A stretch of DNA of 9,809 nucleotides from assembly GCA_016213595.1 (NCBI GenBank), contig JACRAA010000053.1, positions 1-9,809 on the forward strand. The letters run 5' to 3'. Below are positions 1 through 6,551 of the stretch, piece by piece. The notes under the pieces are model-generated. The model ran no database searches. It was not told the origin of the DNA and saw only the letters and a list, made by a program, of their open reading frames with translations. Numbering within the stretch: position 1 is the stretch's first letter; each line of letters begins with the position of its first letter. Position numbers and translations under genes: made by a program. The DNA comes from Actinomycetota bacterium. Its GTDB lineage: Bacteria; Actinomycetota; Actinomycetes; Propionibacteriales; Propionibacteriaceae.

Positions 1-249
1 ATCGCGCTCCACGGCGGCAGCGGCCTGACCGACGAGCAGTTCCAGGACTGCATCGCGCGGGGCTGTGCGAAGGTGAACATCTCCACTGCCCTGAAGGAGA
101 CCTTCATGCAGTCGAGCCTCGCCTACCTCAAGACTGCCGAAGCGGCGGGCAAGTGGGACCCGCCGAGCCTGTTCGCCCCGGTCTCGAAGGCTGTCCGGGA
201 GATGACCATCTCGTACATCACCATCTTCGGCAGCGCAGGAAAGGCCTGA
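1..249 (+). CDS. Class II (metal-dependent) ketose-bisphosphate aldolase, 3' part only
   Basis: Only the last 82 codons are present and the gene begins upstream of the window. The family reversibly cleaves ketose phosphates such as fructose-1,6- or tagatose-1,6-bisphosphate into DHAP and an aldehyde, using Zn2+ in the cytoplasm. Visible motifs are HGGSG (codons 4-8), which in this fold carries a metal-binding His and part of the DHAP phosphate site, and KVNIST (codons 24-29), the other phosphate-binding strand. The tail (WDPPSLF, then FGSAGKA) resembles the FbaA/GatY/KbaY group, but the residues that decide substrate are missing. The TGA stop lies three bases before the next ATG, so the two genes are surely co-transcribed. 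The neighbouring DhaK/DhaL and phosphatase suggest a dedicated catabolic aldolase rather than the glycolytic one, but that is inference. A Calvin-cycle CbbA is the main alternative. Confidence 0.88.
   Translation: MALHGGSGLTDEQFQDCIARGCAKVNISTALKETFMQSSLAYLKTAEAAGKWDPPSLFAPVSKAVREMTISYITIFGSAGKA
237..244 (+). promoter_or_regulatory. Ribosome binding site of the CbbY-type phosphatase
   Basis: AGGAAAGG lies inside the last codons of the aldolase gene, eight bases before the ATG at 253. It supports that start and implies translational coupling with the aldolase. Confidence 0.6.
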
Positions 250-252
250 GCA

Positions 253-1026
253 ATGCCCGCCCTGATCTTCGACTGCGACGGCGTGCTCGCTGACACCGAG
301 CGCGACGGACACCTCCCTGCGTTCAACGCCGCCTTCGCCGAGTTCGGGCTGCCCATCAGCTGGGGGGACGCGAAGTACGCCGAACAGCTCAAGATCGGCG
401 GCGGCAAGGAGCGCATCGCGAGCGAGTTCACCCCGGCGCTCGTCTCAGAGGCGGGCCTAAGCCCCGATCCCGAGGAGCAGGCGGCGCTCATCAAGCGAGT
501 GCACGCCCGGAAGACGGAGCTGTTCACCGAGCGGGTGGAGGCCGGCATGCTTCCCGCACGCCCCGGCATCACCCGGCTCATCGGGGAGGCGCTCGACGCT
601 GGCTGGACGGTGGCCGTGGCGTCCACCTCGGCCGAGAAGTCGGTACGGGCCGTGCTGCTGAACGCGATGGGCGAGCGATGGTACGAGCAGGTGCACGTCT
701 TCGCCGGCGACATCGTCCCCCGCAAGAAGCCGGCCCCGGACATCTACCTCAAGGTGCTCGCCGACCTCGCCCTCGACCCCGCGGACTGCGTCGTCGTCGA
801 GGACAGCGGGATCGGCGTCGACGCCGCGGCGAGCGCAGGCCTGACCGTCCTTGTCACCGTGAGCAGCTACACGGCGGCCGACGACTTCTCCCGCGCGGCG
901 GTCGTCCTGCCGAGCCTCGGCGACCCCGGCCGTCCGTTCGCCGGGAGCCCGCTCCGCAAGCCGCCCACGTTCGCGGAGCAGGGCTTCGTCTCCCTGTCCG
1001 ACATCGCCCAGCTCATCCACCACTAG
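253..1026 (+). CDS. CbbY-type HAD-superfamily sugar-phosphate phosphatase
   Basis: A cytoplasmic Mg2+-dependent phosphatase of 257 residues. HAD motif I is DCDGVLADTE with nucleophile D7 and acid/base D9. Motif II is the Ser/Thr in VASTS (124-125). The motif III lysine is in PRKKPAPDIY (158-159). Motif IV is VVEDSGIG with E183 and D184. The cap carries GGGKERI (49-55), and the region FAGDIVPRKKP with the later TVSSYTAADDF closely resembles CbbY proteins of Rhodobacter and plants, as I recall those sequences. CbbY dephosphorylates the Rubisco inhibitor xylulose-1,5-bisphosphate at C1. No Rubisco gene is visible here, so the local substrate is unknown. A ketose-1-phosphate or ketose bisphosphate made by the neighbouring kinase/aldolase is plausible. 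The extended C-terminus (about 205-257) is usual for CbbY rather than an oddity. A beta-phosphoglucomutase-like role is less likely. The stop codon TAG overlaps the dhaL ribosome binding site. Confidence 0.87.
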   Translation: MPALIFDCDGVLADTERDGHLPAFNAAFAEFGLPISWGDAKYAEQLKIGGGKERIASEFTPALVSEAGLSPDPEEQAALIKRVHARKTELFTERVEAGMLPARPGITRLIGEALDAGWTVAVASTSAEKSVRAVLLNAMGERWYEQVHVFAGDIVPRKKPAPDIYLKVLADLALDPADCVVVEDSGIGVDAAASAGLTVLVTVSSYTAADDFSRAAVVLPSLGDPGRPFAGSPLRKPPTFAEQGFVSLSDIAQLIHH

Positions 1027-1029
1027 GAG
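1025..1029 (+). promoter_or_regulatory. Ribosome binding site of dhaL
   Basis: AGGAG overlaps the TAG stop of the phosphatase gene (1024-1026) and sits six bases before the ATG at 1036. This spacing fixes the dhaL start and shows tight coupling between the two genes. Confidence 0.7.
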
Positions 1030-1035
1030 AAACAC

Positions 1036-1668
1036 ATGACGGGAACCCTCAAAGACGTCGAGTTCGTCATGTCGACCGTCACCCAGACCATCCTCGACAA
1101 CGAGACGTACTTCGGGGAGCTGGACGCTGTGGTCGGCGACGGCGACTTCGGCTACTCGCTGGCGCGCGGCTTCGAGATCGTGAAGGAGGACTGGCAGAAC
1201 ATCGACCGTTCGGACCCCGGGACGTTCCTCATCAAGATCGCCGGCGCGGTGTCCGCGCGCATCGGCGGGACGTCCGGCCCGATCTGGGGCACGGCCATGC
1301 TGCGGGCCGGGACGCAGCTGCGGGGCAAGGACGAGTTCGACCACGAGGACGTGGTCAGGGCCTTGAGGGCAGCGGTCGAGGGCATCAAGGCCCGGGGCAA
1401 GGCCGAGCTCGGCGAGAAGACGCTGATGGACTCTCTGGTCCCGGCGATCGACACGCTCGAGGCCCAGTCGGCCGCGGGTAAGACGCCCGCCGAGGTCGTA
1501 CGCGCGATGGCGACGACCGCACGCGAGGCGGCCGACAACACCAAGACGATGCAGGCCCGGCGGGGCAGGGCCTCGTACACCGGGGAGCGCAGCATCGGGT
1601 CCGTCGACGCCGGCGCCATGGCGGTCGCCGTACTGCTCGAGAAGCTTGCCGACGACTGGCCCCAGTGA
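1036..1668 (+). CDS. dhaL: Dihydroxyacetone kinase ADP/ATP-binding subunit DhaL
   Basis: 210 residues, the normal length for a free-standing DhaL, the all-alpha nucleotide-binding half of dihydroxyacetone kinase. D30, D35 and D37 (LDAVVGDGDFG) match in number and spacing the three Mg2+-binding aspartates of E. coli DhaL. GGTSGPIWGT (77-86) is the nucleotide-binding loop. GEKTLMDSLVPA (126-137) and ARRGRASYTGERSIGS (174-189) are family signatures. The residue after the third aspartate is Phe38 where E. coli DhaL has His. DhaL works with DhaK to phosphorylate dihydroxyacetone or a related short ketose. In PTS-type systems DhaM re-phosphorylates the bound ADP, but no DhaM gene is in the window, so the phosphate donor (ATP or PTS) is open. 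Here dhaL precedes dhaK, with 37 bases between. The start is supported by AGGAG six bases upstream. Confidence 0.93.
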   Translation: MTGTLKDVEFVMSTVTQTILDNETYFGELDAVVGDGDFGYSLARGFEIVKEDWQNIDRSDPGTFLIKIAGAVSARIGGTSGPIWGTAMLRAGTQLRGKDEFDHEDVVRALRAAVEGIKARGKAELGEKTLMDSLVPAIDTLEAQSAAGKTPAEVVRAMATTAREAADNTKTMQARRGRASYTGERSIGSVDAGAMAVAVLLEKLADDWPQ

Positions 1669-1692
1669 CCACCACGCCACACACCAACCACC

Positions 1693-1698
1693 AAGGAG
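1693..1698 (+). promoter_or_regulatory. Ribosome binding site that decides the dhaK start
   Basis: AAGGAG ends seven bases before the ATG at 1706. An in-frame upstream start at 1646 would overlap the end of dhaL and add about 20 residues unlike any DhaK N-terminus, so 1706 is the start. The rest of the 37-base gap after dhaL is C/A-rich and shows no hairpin. Confidence 0.75.
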
Positions 1699-1705
1699 AA
1701 CCTCA

Positions 1706-2701
1706 ATGAAGAAGTTCGTCAACGACCCCAAGCAGTTCGTCCCCGAGATGCTCAAGGGCATCGCCGCCGCGAACCCCGACACGATCAAGTACGTGCCGGA
1801 GTACAACCTGATCATGCGGGCCGACGCCCCCAACAACGACAAGGTCAGCATCGTCCAGGGCTCCGGCTCCGGACACGAGCCTGCCCACGTCATGGTGGTC
1901 GGTCCGGGCATGCTCGACGCCGCCTGCCCGGGTGACGTGTTCGCTGCGCCGCCGTCCGACTACGTGTACCAGACGGCCAAGCTGCTGGCCTCCGACAAGG
2001 GCGTCCTGCTGCTGGTCAACAACTACACGGGCGACCGGATGGCGTTCGAGATGGCCCAGGAGCTCGCCGAGGCGGACGGGCTCAAGGTGACGACCCTGTT
2101 CATCGACGACGACGTCGCGGTCAAGGACTCCACGTGGACCGTCGGCCGCCGCGGCGTAGCCGGCAACTTCTTCGTGATGAAGGCCTGCGGGGCCAAGGCC
2201 GAGGAGGGCGCGGAGCTCGAGGAGGTCGTACGGGTCGGCGAGAAGGTCAACTCCGTGACCCGGACCATGGGCATCGCGCTCAGCGCCTGCACGCCGCCGG
2301 CCAAGGGTGCGCCGCTGTTCGACCTCGGTGACGACGAGATCGAGGTCGGGGTCGGCATCCACGGCGAGCCGGGACGCCGCCGCGCGAAGATCGTCTCGGC
2401 AACCGAGATCGTCGACATCCTGCTCGACGCCGTCGTGCCGGACCTGCCGTACGAGTCGGGCGACCGGGTGGCCCTGATGATCAACGGCCTGGGCGGTACG
2501 CCGATCAGCGAGCTGTACCTGCTGTACGGCATCGCGGCGGAGAAGCTCGCAGCCAAGGGCATCAGCGTGGCCCGCAGCTACGTCGGCGAGTACTGCACGT
2601 CGCTGGAGATGGCAGGCGCCTCGTTGACGCTCGTCAGGCTCGACGACGAGATCGAGACCCTGCTGGCCGCGCCGGCGAGCGTCGTCAACAGGATCTTCTG
2701 A
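1706..2701 (+). CDS. dhaK: Dihydroxyacetone kinase substrate-binding subunit DhaK
   Basis: 331 residues, a little shorter than E. coli DhaK. DhaK binds dihydroxyacetone as a hemiaminal on a histidine and presents it to the nucleotide held by DhaL, giving DHAP. GSGSGHEPAH (52-61) contains H57, matching the E. coli catalytic H56. NNYTGD ends at D110, matching D109. H219 in GVGIHGEPG matches the covalent substrate histidine H218. CTSLEMAG near the C-terminus is also family-typical. All key residues are intact, so the pair should be an active kinase. Some DhaK-type kinases act on erythrulose or other ketoses, and the aldolase/phosphatase neighbours make a substrate other than dihydroxyacetone possible. 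It is the last gene of the operon. A strong hairpin begins 15 bases after the stop. Confidence 0.94.
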   Translation: MKKFVNDPKQFVPEMLKGIAAANPDTIKYVPEYNLIMRADAPNNDKVSIVQGSGSGHEPAHVMVVGPGMLDAACPGDVFAAPPSDYVYQTAKLLASDKGVLLLVNNYTGDRMAFEMAQELAEADGLKVTTLFIDDDVAVKDSTWTVGRRGVAGNFFVMKACGAKAEEGAELEEVVRVGEKVNSVTRTMGIALSACTPPAKGAPLFDLGDDEIEVGVGIHGEPGRRRAKIVSATEIVDILLDAVVPDLPYESGDRVALMINGLGGTPISELYLLYGIAAEKLAAKGISVARSYVGEYCTSLEMAGASLTLVRLDDEIETLLAAPASVVNRIF

Positions 2702-2715
2702 GCCGTAGGGACTGC

Positions 2716-2749
2716 CGCCCGGTGCCGGACCCGTCCCCGGCACCGGGCG
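2716..2749. terminator. Bidirectional terminator hairpin between dhaK and the uridylyltransferase gene
   Basis: Perfect 13-bp inverted repeat: arms 2716-2728 (CGCCCGGTGCCGG) and 2737-2749, with an eight-base loop. It fills most of the 57-base space between two converging genes. No T-run follows on either strand, which is common for GC-rich actinobacterial terminators. The placement fits a shared terminator for both transcription units. Confidence 0.75.
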
Positions 2750-2758
2750 CTTCCGCGC

Positions 2759-4138
2759 TCAGCCGCGCGCCGTTCGGGCGTCCAGTGTCGCGCCGTCAGG
2801 GATGTGGCCACCGCCCTCGCCGAGAGTGACGTCGCCGACCACCTTCACGCCGGTACCGAACGTCCAGTCGCCGGTCACGGCCAGCGAGGTGGCCTCTCGA
2901 AGCCGAAGGGGCGCGGGCATGCGGGCCTCGAGCCCGCCGATCGTCCGGTACGCGCTCGACAGGCTGACAACGGGCAGCCGCTCCACCGTGGGCCGGGGCA
3001 CCTCGTCGTCGCCCCACTCGTACAGGTCGCTGCGCAGCAGCACGAGCTCGTTCGTCGTCTTCACGGGAAGGAAACGGCTCCGCGGGACGACGATGGCGGT
3101 CGCCCCCTCGAAGACCTCGATCGCCGCGCCCATCGCCGACTCGATCTGTACGACGGCAGGGGTGGACGGGTCCTTCGGGTCGACCGTCTTCGTGTTGCGG
3201 ATGATCGGCAGCCCCAGCACGCCCCCACGTTGCGTCAGCACCTCCCGCAGGACCTGCAGGTCGAACCACAGGTTGTTGGTCGAGGCGTACGGATGGACGG
3301 AGGCGTCCGTGAAGTACTGCATGTCGTCGGGCGTCGTCTGCGCCGACTCGCGAAGGATCAGGCGGCCGTCCGAGCGCCGGCGCGCAAGGTGCCCGCCCTT
3401 GACGTCCATGGGTGTGCGAGGGGTGATCTCGGCGGCGAACGGCGCCTCGCTCCGGGCGAACCAGCCTGCGAGCACCGGGCTGGGCGAGTCGCCGAGGTTG
3501 TCGGAGTTCGACACGTTGGCGTAGCGGAAGCCCGAGGCGAGCAGCGCGTCCAGGACACCCGAGTCGAGCAGCGTGGGGTAGATGTCGCCGTGACCGGGCG
3601 GGCACCATTCCAGGCGAGGGTCAGCAGGCCATTCCACCGGGGTCAGGTCGTCGGCGCGCAGCTTCGGCTCCTGCGACTGGACCATGTCGAGCGGCAGGCC
3701 GGCCACGGGCAGCTCGGGATAGGCGCGGAGAGCGGCGAGGCAGTCGTCCCGGGTGTTGAACGAGTGGAGGAACAGCAGCGGCAGCGGGACGCCGTACGTG
3801 GCGCGGGCCGCCAGCACCTGCCGGGCGATGAGGTCGAGGAACGTCAGCCCGTCCCGCACGGGCAGGAGCGTCTTCGCCGCACTCAGCCCCATCGATGTGC
3901 CGAGCCCGCCATTGAGCCGGATCATCACCGTACGGGCGAACGCCTCGACGTCCTCGGCGGTCGGCGCCCTGTCCTCGTACTGGGCGACATCACCGATCGG
4001 CATGATCGAGCCCTCGCTCACGAGCCCCGTCGTGCCCGCGACGAGCTGGCAGTAGTAGTCGGCGAAGATCGCGACCGCGGTGTCCGTCACCCCCGCCGCA
4101 CGCATCTTCTCGGTGGCCAGGGCGAGTCCGTCCGTCAT
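2759..4138 (-). CDS. UTP-glucose-1-phosphate uridylyltransferase, eukaryotic UDPGP type
   Basis: 459 residues. The enzyme makes UDP-glucose and pyrophosphate from UTP and glucose-1-phosphate in the cytoplasm. It belongs to the eukaryote-like UDPGP family, not the bacterial GalU family. LNGGLGTSMG (75-84) with K89 is the nucleotide-binding loop. LFLHSFNTR (122-130), CPPGHGDIYPTL (179-190), SNSDNLG (210-216), KGGHL (247-251), TNNLWFDL (287-294) and a late PVKTTNELVLLRSDLY stretch are all typical. The C-terminus ends in beta-helix-like repeats (TFGTGVKVVGDVTLGEG). Bifidobacterium UgpA is a close functional model. It is divergent from galK, which points to galactose or UDP-sugar metabolism. Acceptance of galactose-1-phosphate is possible but unproven. 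The N-terminus fits homologues from this ATG. No clear Shine-Dalgarno precedes it, and a TAGAGT element six bases upstream suggests a leaderless message. Confidence 0.9.
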   Translation of the reverse strand: MTDGLALATEKMRAAGVTDTAVAIFADYYCQLVAGTTGLVSEGSIMPIGDVAQYEDRAPTAEDVEAFARTVMIRLNGGLGTSMGLSAAKTLLPVRDGLTFLDLIARQVLAARATYGVPLPLLFLHSFNTRDDCLAALRAYPELPVAGLPLDMVQSQEPKLRADDLTPVEWPADPRLEWCPPGHGDIYPTLLDSGVLDALLASGFRYANVSNSDNLGDSPSPVLAGWFARSEAPFAAEITPRTPMDVKGGHLARRRSDGRLILRESAQTTPDDMQYFTDASVHPYASTNNLWFDLQVLREVLTQRGGVLGLPIIRNTKTVDPKDPSTPAVVQIESAMGAAIEVFEGATAIVVPRSRFLPVKTTNELVLLRSDLYEWGDDEVPRPTVERLPVVSLSSAYRTIGGLEARMPAPLRLREATSLAVTGDWTFGTGVKVVGDVTLGEGGGHIPDGATLDARTARG

Positions 4139-4144
4139 GGCTCG

Positions 4145-4150
4145 ACTCTA
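4145..4150 (-). promoter_or_regulatory. Candidate -10 element for a leaderless uridylyltransferase mRNA
   Basis: On the minus strand TAGAGT fits the actinobacterial TANNNT -10 pattern and is followed by six bases and then the ATG. Transcription would therefore start at or next to the start codon. No convincing -35 hexamer lies 17-18 bases upstream, and there is no good ribosome binding site, so the call rests on spacing alone. Confidence 0.35.
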
Positions 4151-4223
4151 GTTGTGACGCGATTCGCCCAGTGGACGGTCCAGGGGTGGCGAAACCGGGC
4201 CTGCCCACCGTCTGCTGCGCAAA

Positions 4224-4247
4224 TCGCGCCCTCGGGGATGGGCGCGA
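4224..4247. repeat. 8-bp inverted repeat, candidate operator upstream of galK
   Basis: TCGCGCCC (4224-4231) and GGGCGCGA (4240-4247) are perfect reverse complements separated by eight bases. The repeat ends 11 bases before the candidate galK -10 element and covers the position where a -35 would be. This suits a repressor site, but a chance GC-rich dyad cannot be excluded. Confidence 0.4.
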
Positions 4248-4258
4248 GCCTGGGCCCG

Positions 4259-4264
4259 TACAGT
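4259..4264 (+). promoter_or_regulatory. Candidate -10 element for galK
   Basis: TACAGT matches TANNNT and would place transcription start near 4271, about 20 bases before the galK ATG. The region 17-18 bases upstream has no TTGACA-like hexamer. AAGGGG at 4281-4286, four bases before the ATG, is the likely ribosome binding site. Confidence 0.4.
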
Positions 4265-4290
4265 GACGACAACGAGAGCGAAGGGGCCCG

Positions 4291-5448
<1,158 letters not shown>

Positions 5449-5472
5449 CCCGGCGCCTTCGCAGCGCGCGGG
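5449..5472. terminator. Possible hairpin terminator between galK and the lysR gene
   Basis: CCCGGCGC (5449-5456) can pair with 5464-5472 through eight base pairs with one bulged G at 5468 and a seven-base loop. It starts directly after the galK stop in a 44-base convergent gap. There is no T-run, so the call is weaker than for the hairpin after dhaK. Confidence 0.4.
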
Positions 5473-5492
5473 GCTATCGGCGGCCCGGCTCC

Positions 5493-6401
5493 CTATCGCT
5501 GGCCCAGCTCGGCGAGCGCATCGGAGAGCGCTTGGCCGACCGCGGCGAGGTCCGTACGGCCGGCTGAAGCCGTGCGGGTCGCGAGGAACAGGTCGCGGAC
5601 GTCGTCGCCGGGCAGCGCCAGCAGGCGTACGGGCGGCGGCTGACCCGCCCACACGAGGTCGGGCAGCATCCCAACGGCATGGCTGGCCGCGACCAGGCGG
5701 ACATGGCTCGTGAGGTCCGCCAGCTCGTACCGGACGTCCGGTTCGAAGCCGGCGGCCCGGCACTGCTGCACGGCCCACTGCCGCGCCGCGGTGCCGGCGG
5801 GCTCCAGAACCCACGCCCGGTCGCTCAGGTCGGCCAGCCCACCCGCGGTGTCGTCGCGGGACAGTGCCAGTCGGATCGGGTCGGCGCCCAGCGGCCGCCG
5901 CTCGATCCCGTCGGCATGGGCGCGCGTGTGGCCCGGGTACTGCTCGGCGACGACAAGGTCGAACCTACGGGCGGTGAGCTCGAAGAGGCCCTCCTCCGGA
6001 GGTACCTGCGCAACCTCCACCCGCAGCCCCGGCTCCCGCTGGGCCAGCAACGTGAGCGCGCGCGGAACGATCGCCTGCGCGACGGACTGGATGACAGCAA
6101 GGCGCACGGTGGCGAGACCGGGCCGTACGGTGGCGAGCTCGGCACGCACGGACTCCTCGAGCGCGAGCACACGGCCCGCGTGCGCCGCCAGTGCCTGACC
6201 GGCCGGCGTGAGGCGGAGCCGGCGCCCGTCGGGCTCCAGCAACGGCACCCCGGCCTCCCGCTCCAGGACCGAGAGCTGCGACGAGATCGTCGACGGGCTG
6301 TACGACAGGGCCTGGGCCACGGCCGCCAGGGTCCCCCGCAATGACAGCTCATGAAGCAGGCGCAGGCGCCTCAGCTCGTACACCGGCAGCTCCTCGTCCA
6401 T
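5493..6401 (-). CDS. LysR-family transcriptional regulator
   Basis: 302 residues from ATG. The N-terminal winged helix-turn-helix covers about residues 8-68: RLLHELSLRGTLAAVAQAL, then SPSTISSQLSVLERE, then a wing ending GRRLRLTPAG. A linker helix and a periplasmic-binding-protein-like effector domain follow (about 90-290), with the usual RFDLVV strand and a late VRLVAASHAVGMLPDLV segment. No membrane segment is visible. LysR proteins usually act as tetramers that control a divergently transcribed gene, which here is putA, so a proline-responsive activator is a reasonable inference. The effector cannot be read from the sequence. A TTG one codon upstream (6404-6402) has better spacing (seven bases) from the GAGG at 6412-6415 than the ATG (ten bases), so the protein may start one residue earlier. 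The start region is embedded in a 16-bp tandem repeat. Confidence 0.9.
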   Translation of the reverse strand: MDEELPVYELRRLRLLHELSLRGTLAAVAQALSYSPSTISSQLSVLEREAGVPLLEPDGRRLRLTPAGQALAAHAGRVLALEESVRAELATVRPGLATVRLAVIQSVAQAIVPRALTLLAQREPGLRVEVAQVPPEEGLFELTARRFDLVVAEQYPGHTRAHADGIERRPLGADPIRLALSRDDTAGGLADLSDRAWVLEPAGTAARQWAVQQCRAAGFEPDVRYELADLTSHVRLVAASHAVGMLPDLVWAGQPPPVRLLALPGDDVRDLFLATRTASAGRTDLAAVGQALSDALAELGQR

Positions 6402-6403
6402 CA

Positions 6404-6467
6404 ACTGTTCGCCTCAACCACTGTTCGCCTCAACGACTGTTCGCATCAGCGACTGTTCGTTGAGTAC
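6404..6467. repeat. Four-copy 16-bp tandem direct repeat at the lysR start
   Basis: Four contiguous units lie at 6404-6419, 6420-6435, 6436-6451 and 6452-6467, each beginning ACTGTTCG. Units 1 and 2 differ only at the last base (ACTGTTCGCCTCAAC then C or G). Unit 3 differs from unit 2 at two positions. Unit 4 keeps only the first eight bases. Read on the minus strand, units 1 and 2 each contain a GAGG that can serve as the lysR ribosome binding site. The array occupies nearly half of the intergenic space and could be a multi-site operator or a local duplication. Confidence 0.85.
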
Positions 6468-6470
6468 GAA
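6456..6470. promoter_or_regulatory. Candidate LysR-box dyad between lysR and putA
   Basis: TTCGT-TGAGT-ACGAA is a perfect five-base dyad with a five-base centre. It contains the T-N11-A pattern typical of LysR binding sites (T6457 and A6469). It overlaps the degenerate fourth tandem repeat and lies about 80 bases before the putA start, a usual distance for a LysR recognition site. The downstream stretch to 6538 has no -10/-35 pair I can defend. Confidence 0.5.
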
Positions 6471-6538
6471 GGTTGCTCGTCACAAATGCTCGCTTTTCTC
6501 GAACGGTACTGAGGACGAGACTGGGAGCAGTCGTCGAC

Positions 6539-6544
6539 GGAAGG
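6539..6544 (+). promoter_or_regulatory. Ribosome binding site of putA
   Basis: GGAAGG lies seven bases before the ATG at 6552 and sets the start of the long putA reading frame. Confidence 0.7.
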
Positions 6545-6551
6545 CATCGCC

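Noticed and set aside
1646..1705. Upstream extension of dhaK by 20 residues
   Set aside because: The segment overlaps the dhaL end and does not look like a DhaK N-terminus. AAGGAG at 1693-1698 clearly serves the ATG at 1706.
457..1911. Long minus-strand open frame of 484 codons opposite the phosphatase, dhaL and dhaK
   Set aside because: It lies opposite three well-supported genes, is rich in Arg, Gly, Asp and Val repeats typical of GC-rich antisense frames, and shows no motif.
4163..4193. TTCGCC...GGCGAA inverted repeat in the galK/uridylyltransferase gap
   Set aside because: Only six bases per arm with a 19-base spacer and no extension. Easily a chance match in GC-rich DNA.
6404..6467. 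CRISPR array
   Set aside because: The repeats are 16 bases, directly adjacent without spacers, and decay at one end. No cas gene is present.
6473..6512. putA promoter with TTGCTC as -35 and TACTGA as -10
   Set aside because: The spacing between them is too long and the TACTGA lacks the final T of the usual -10 pattern, so I cannot support a promoter call.
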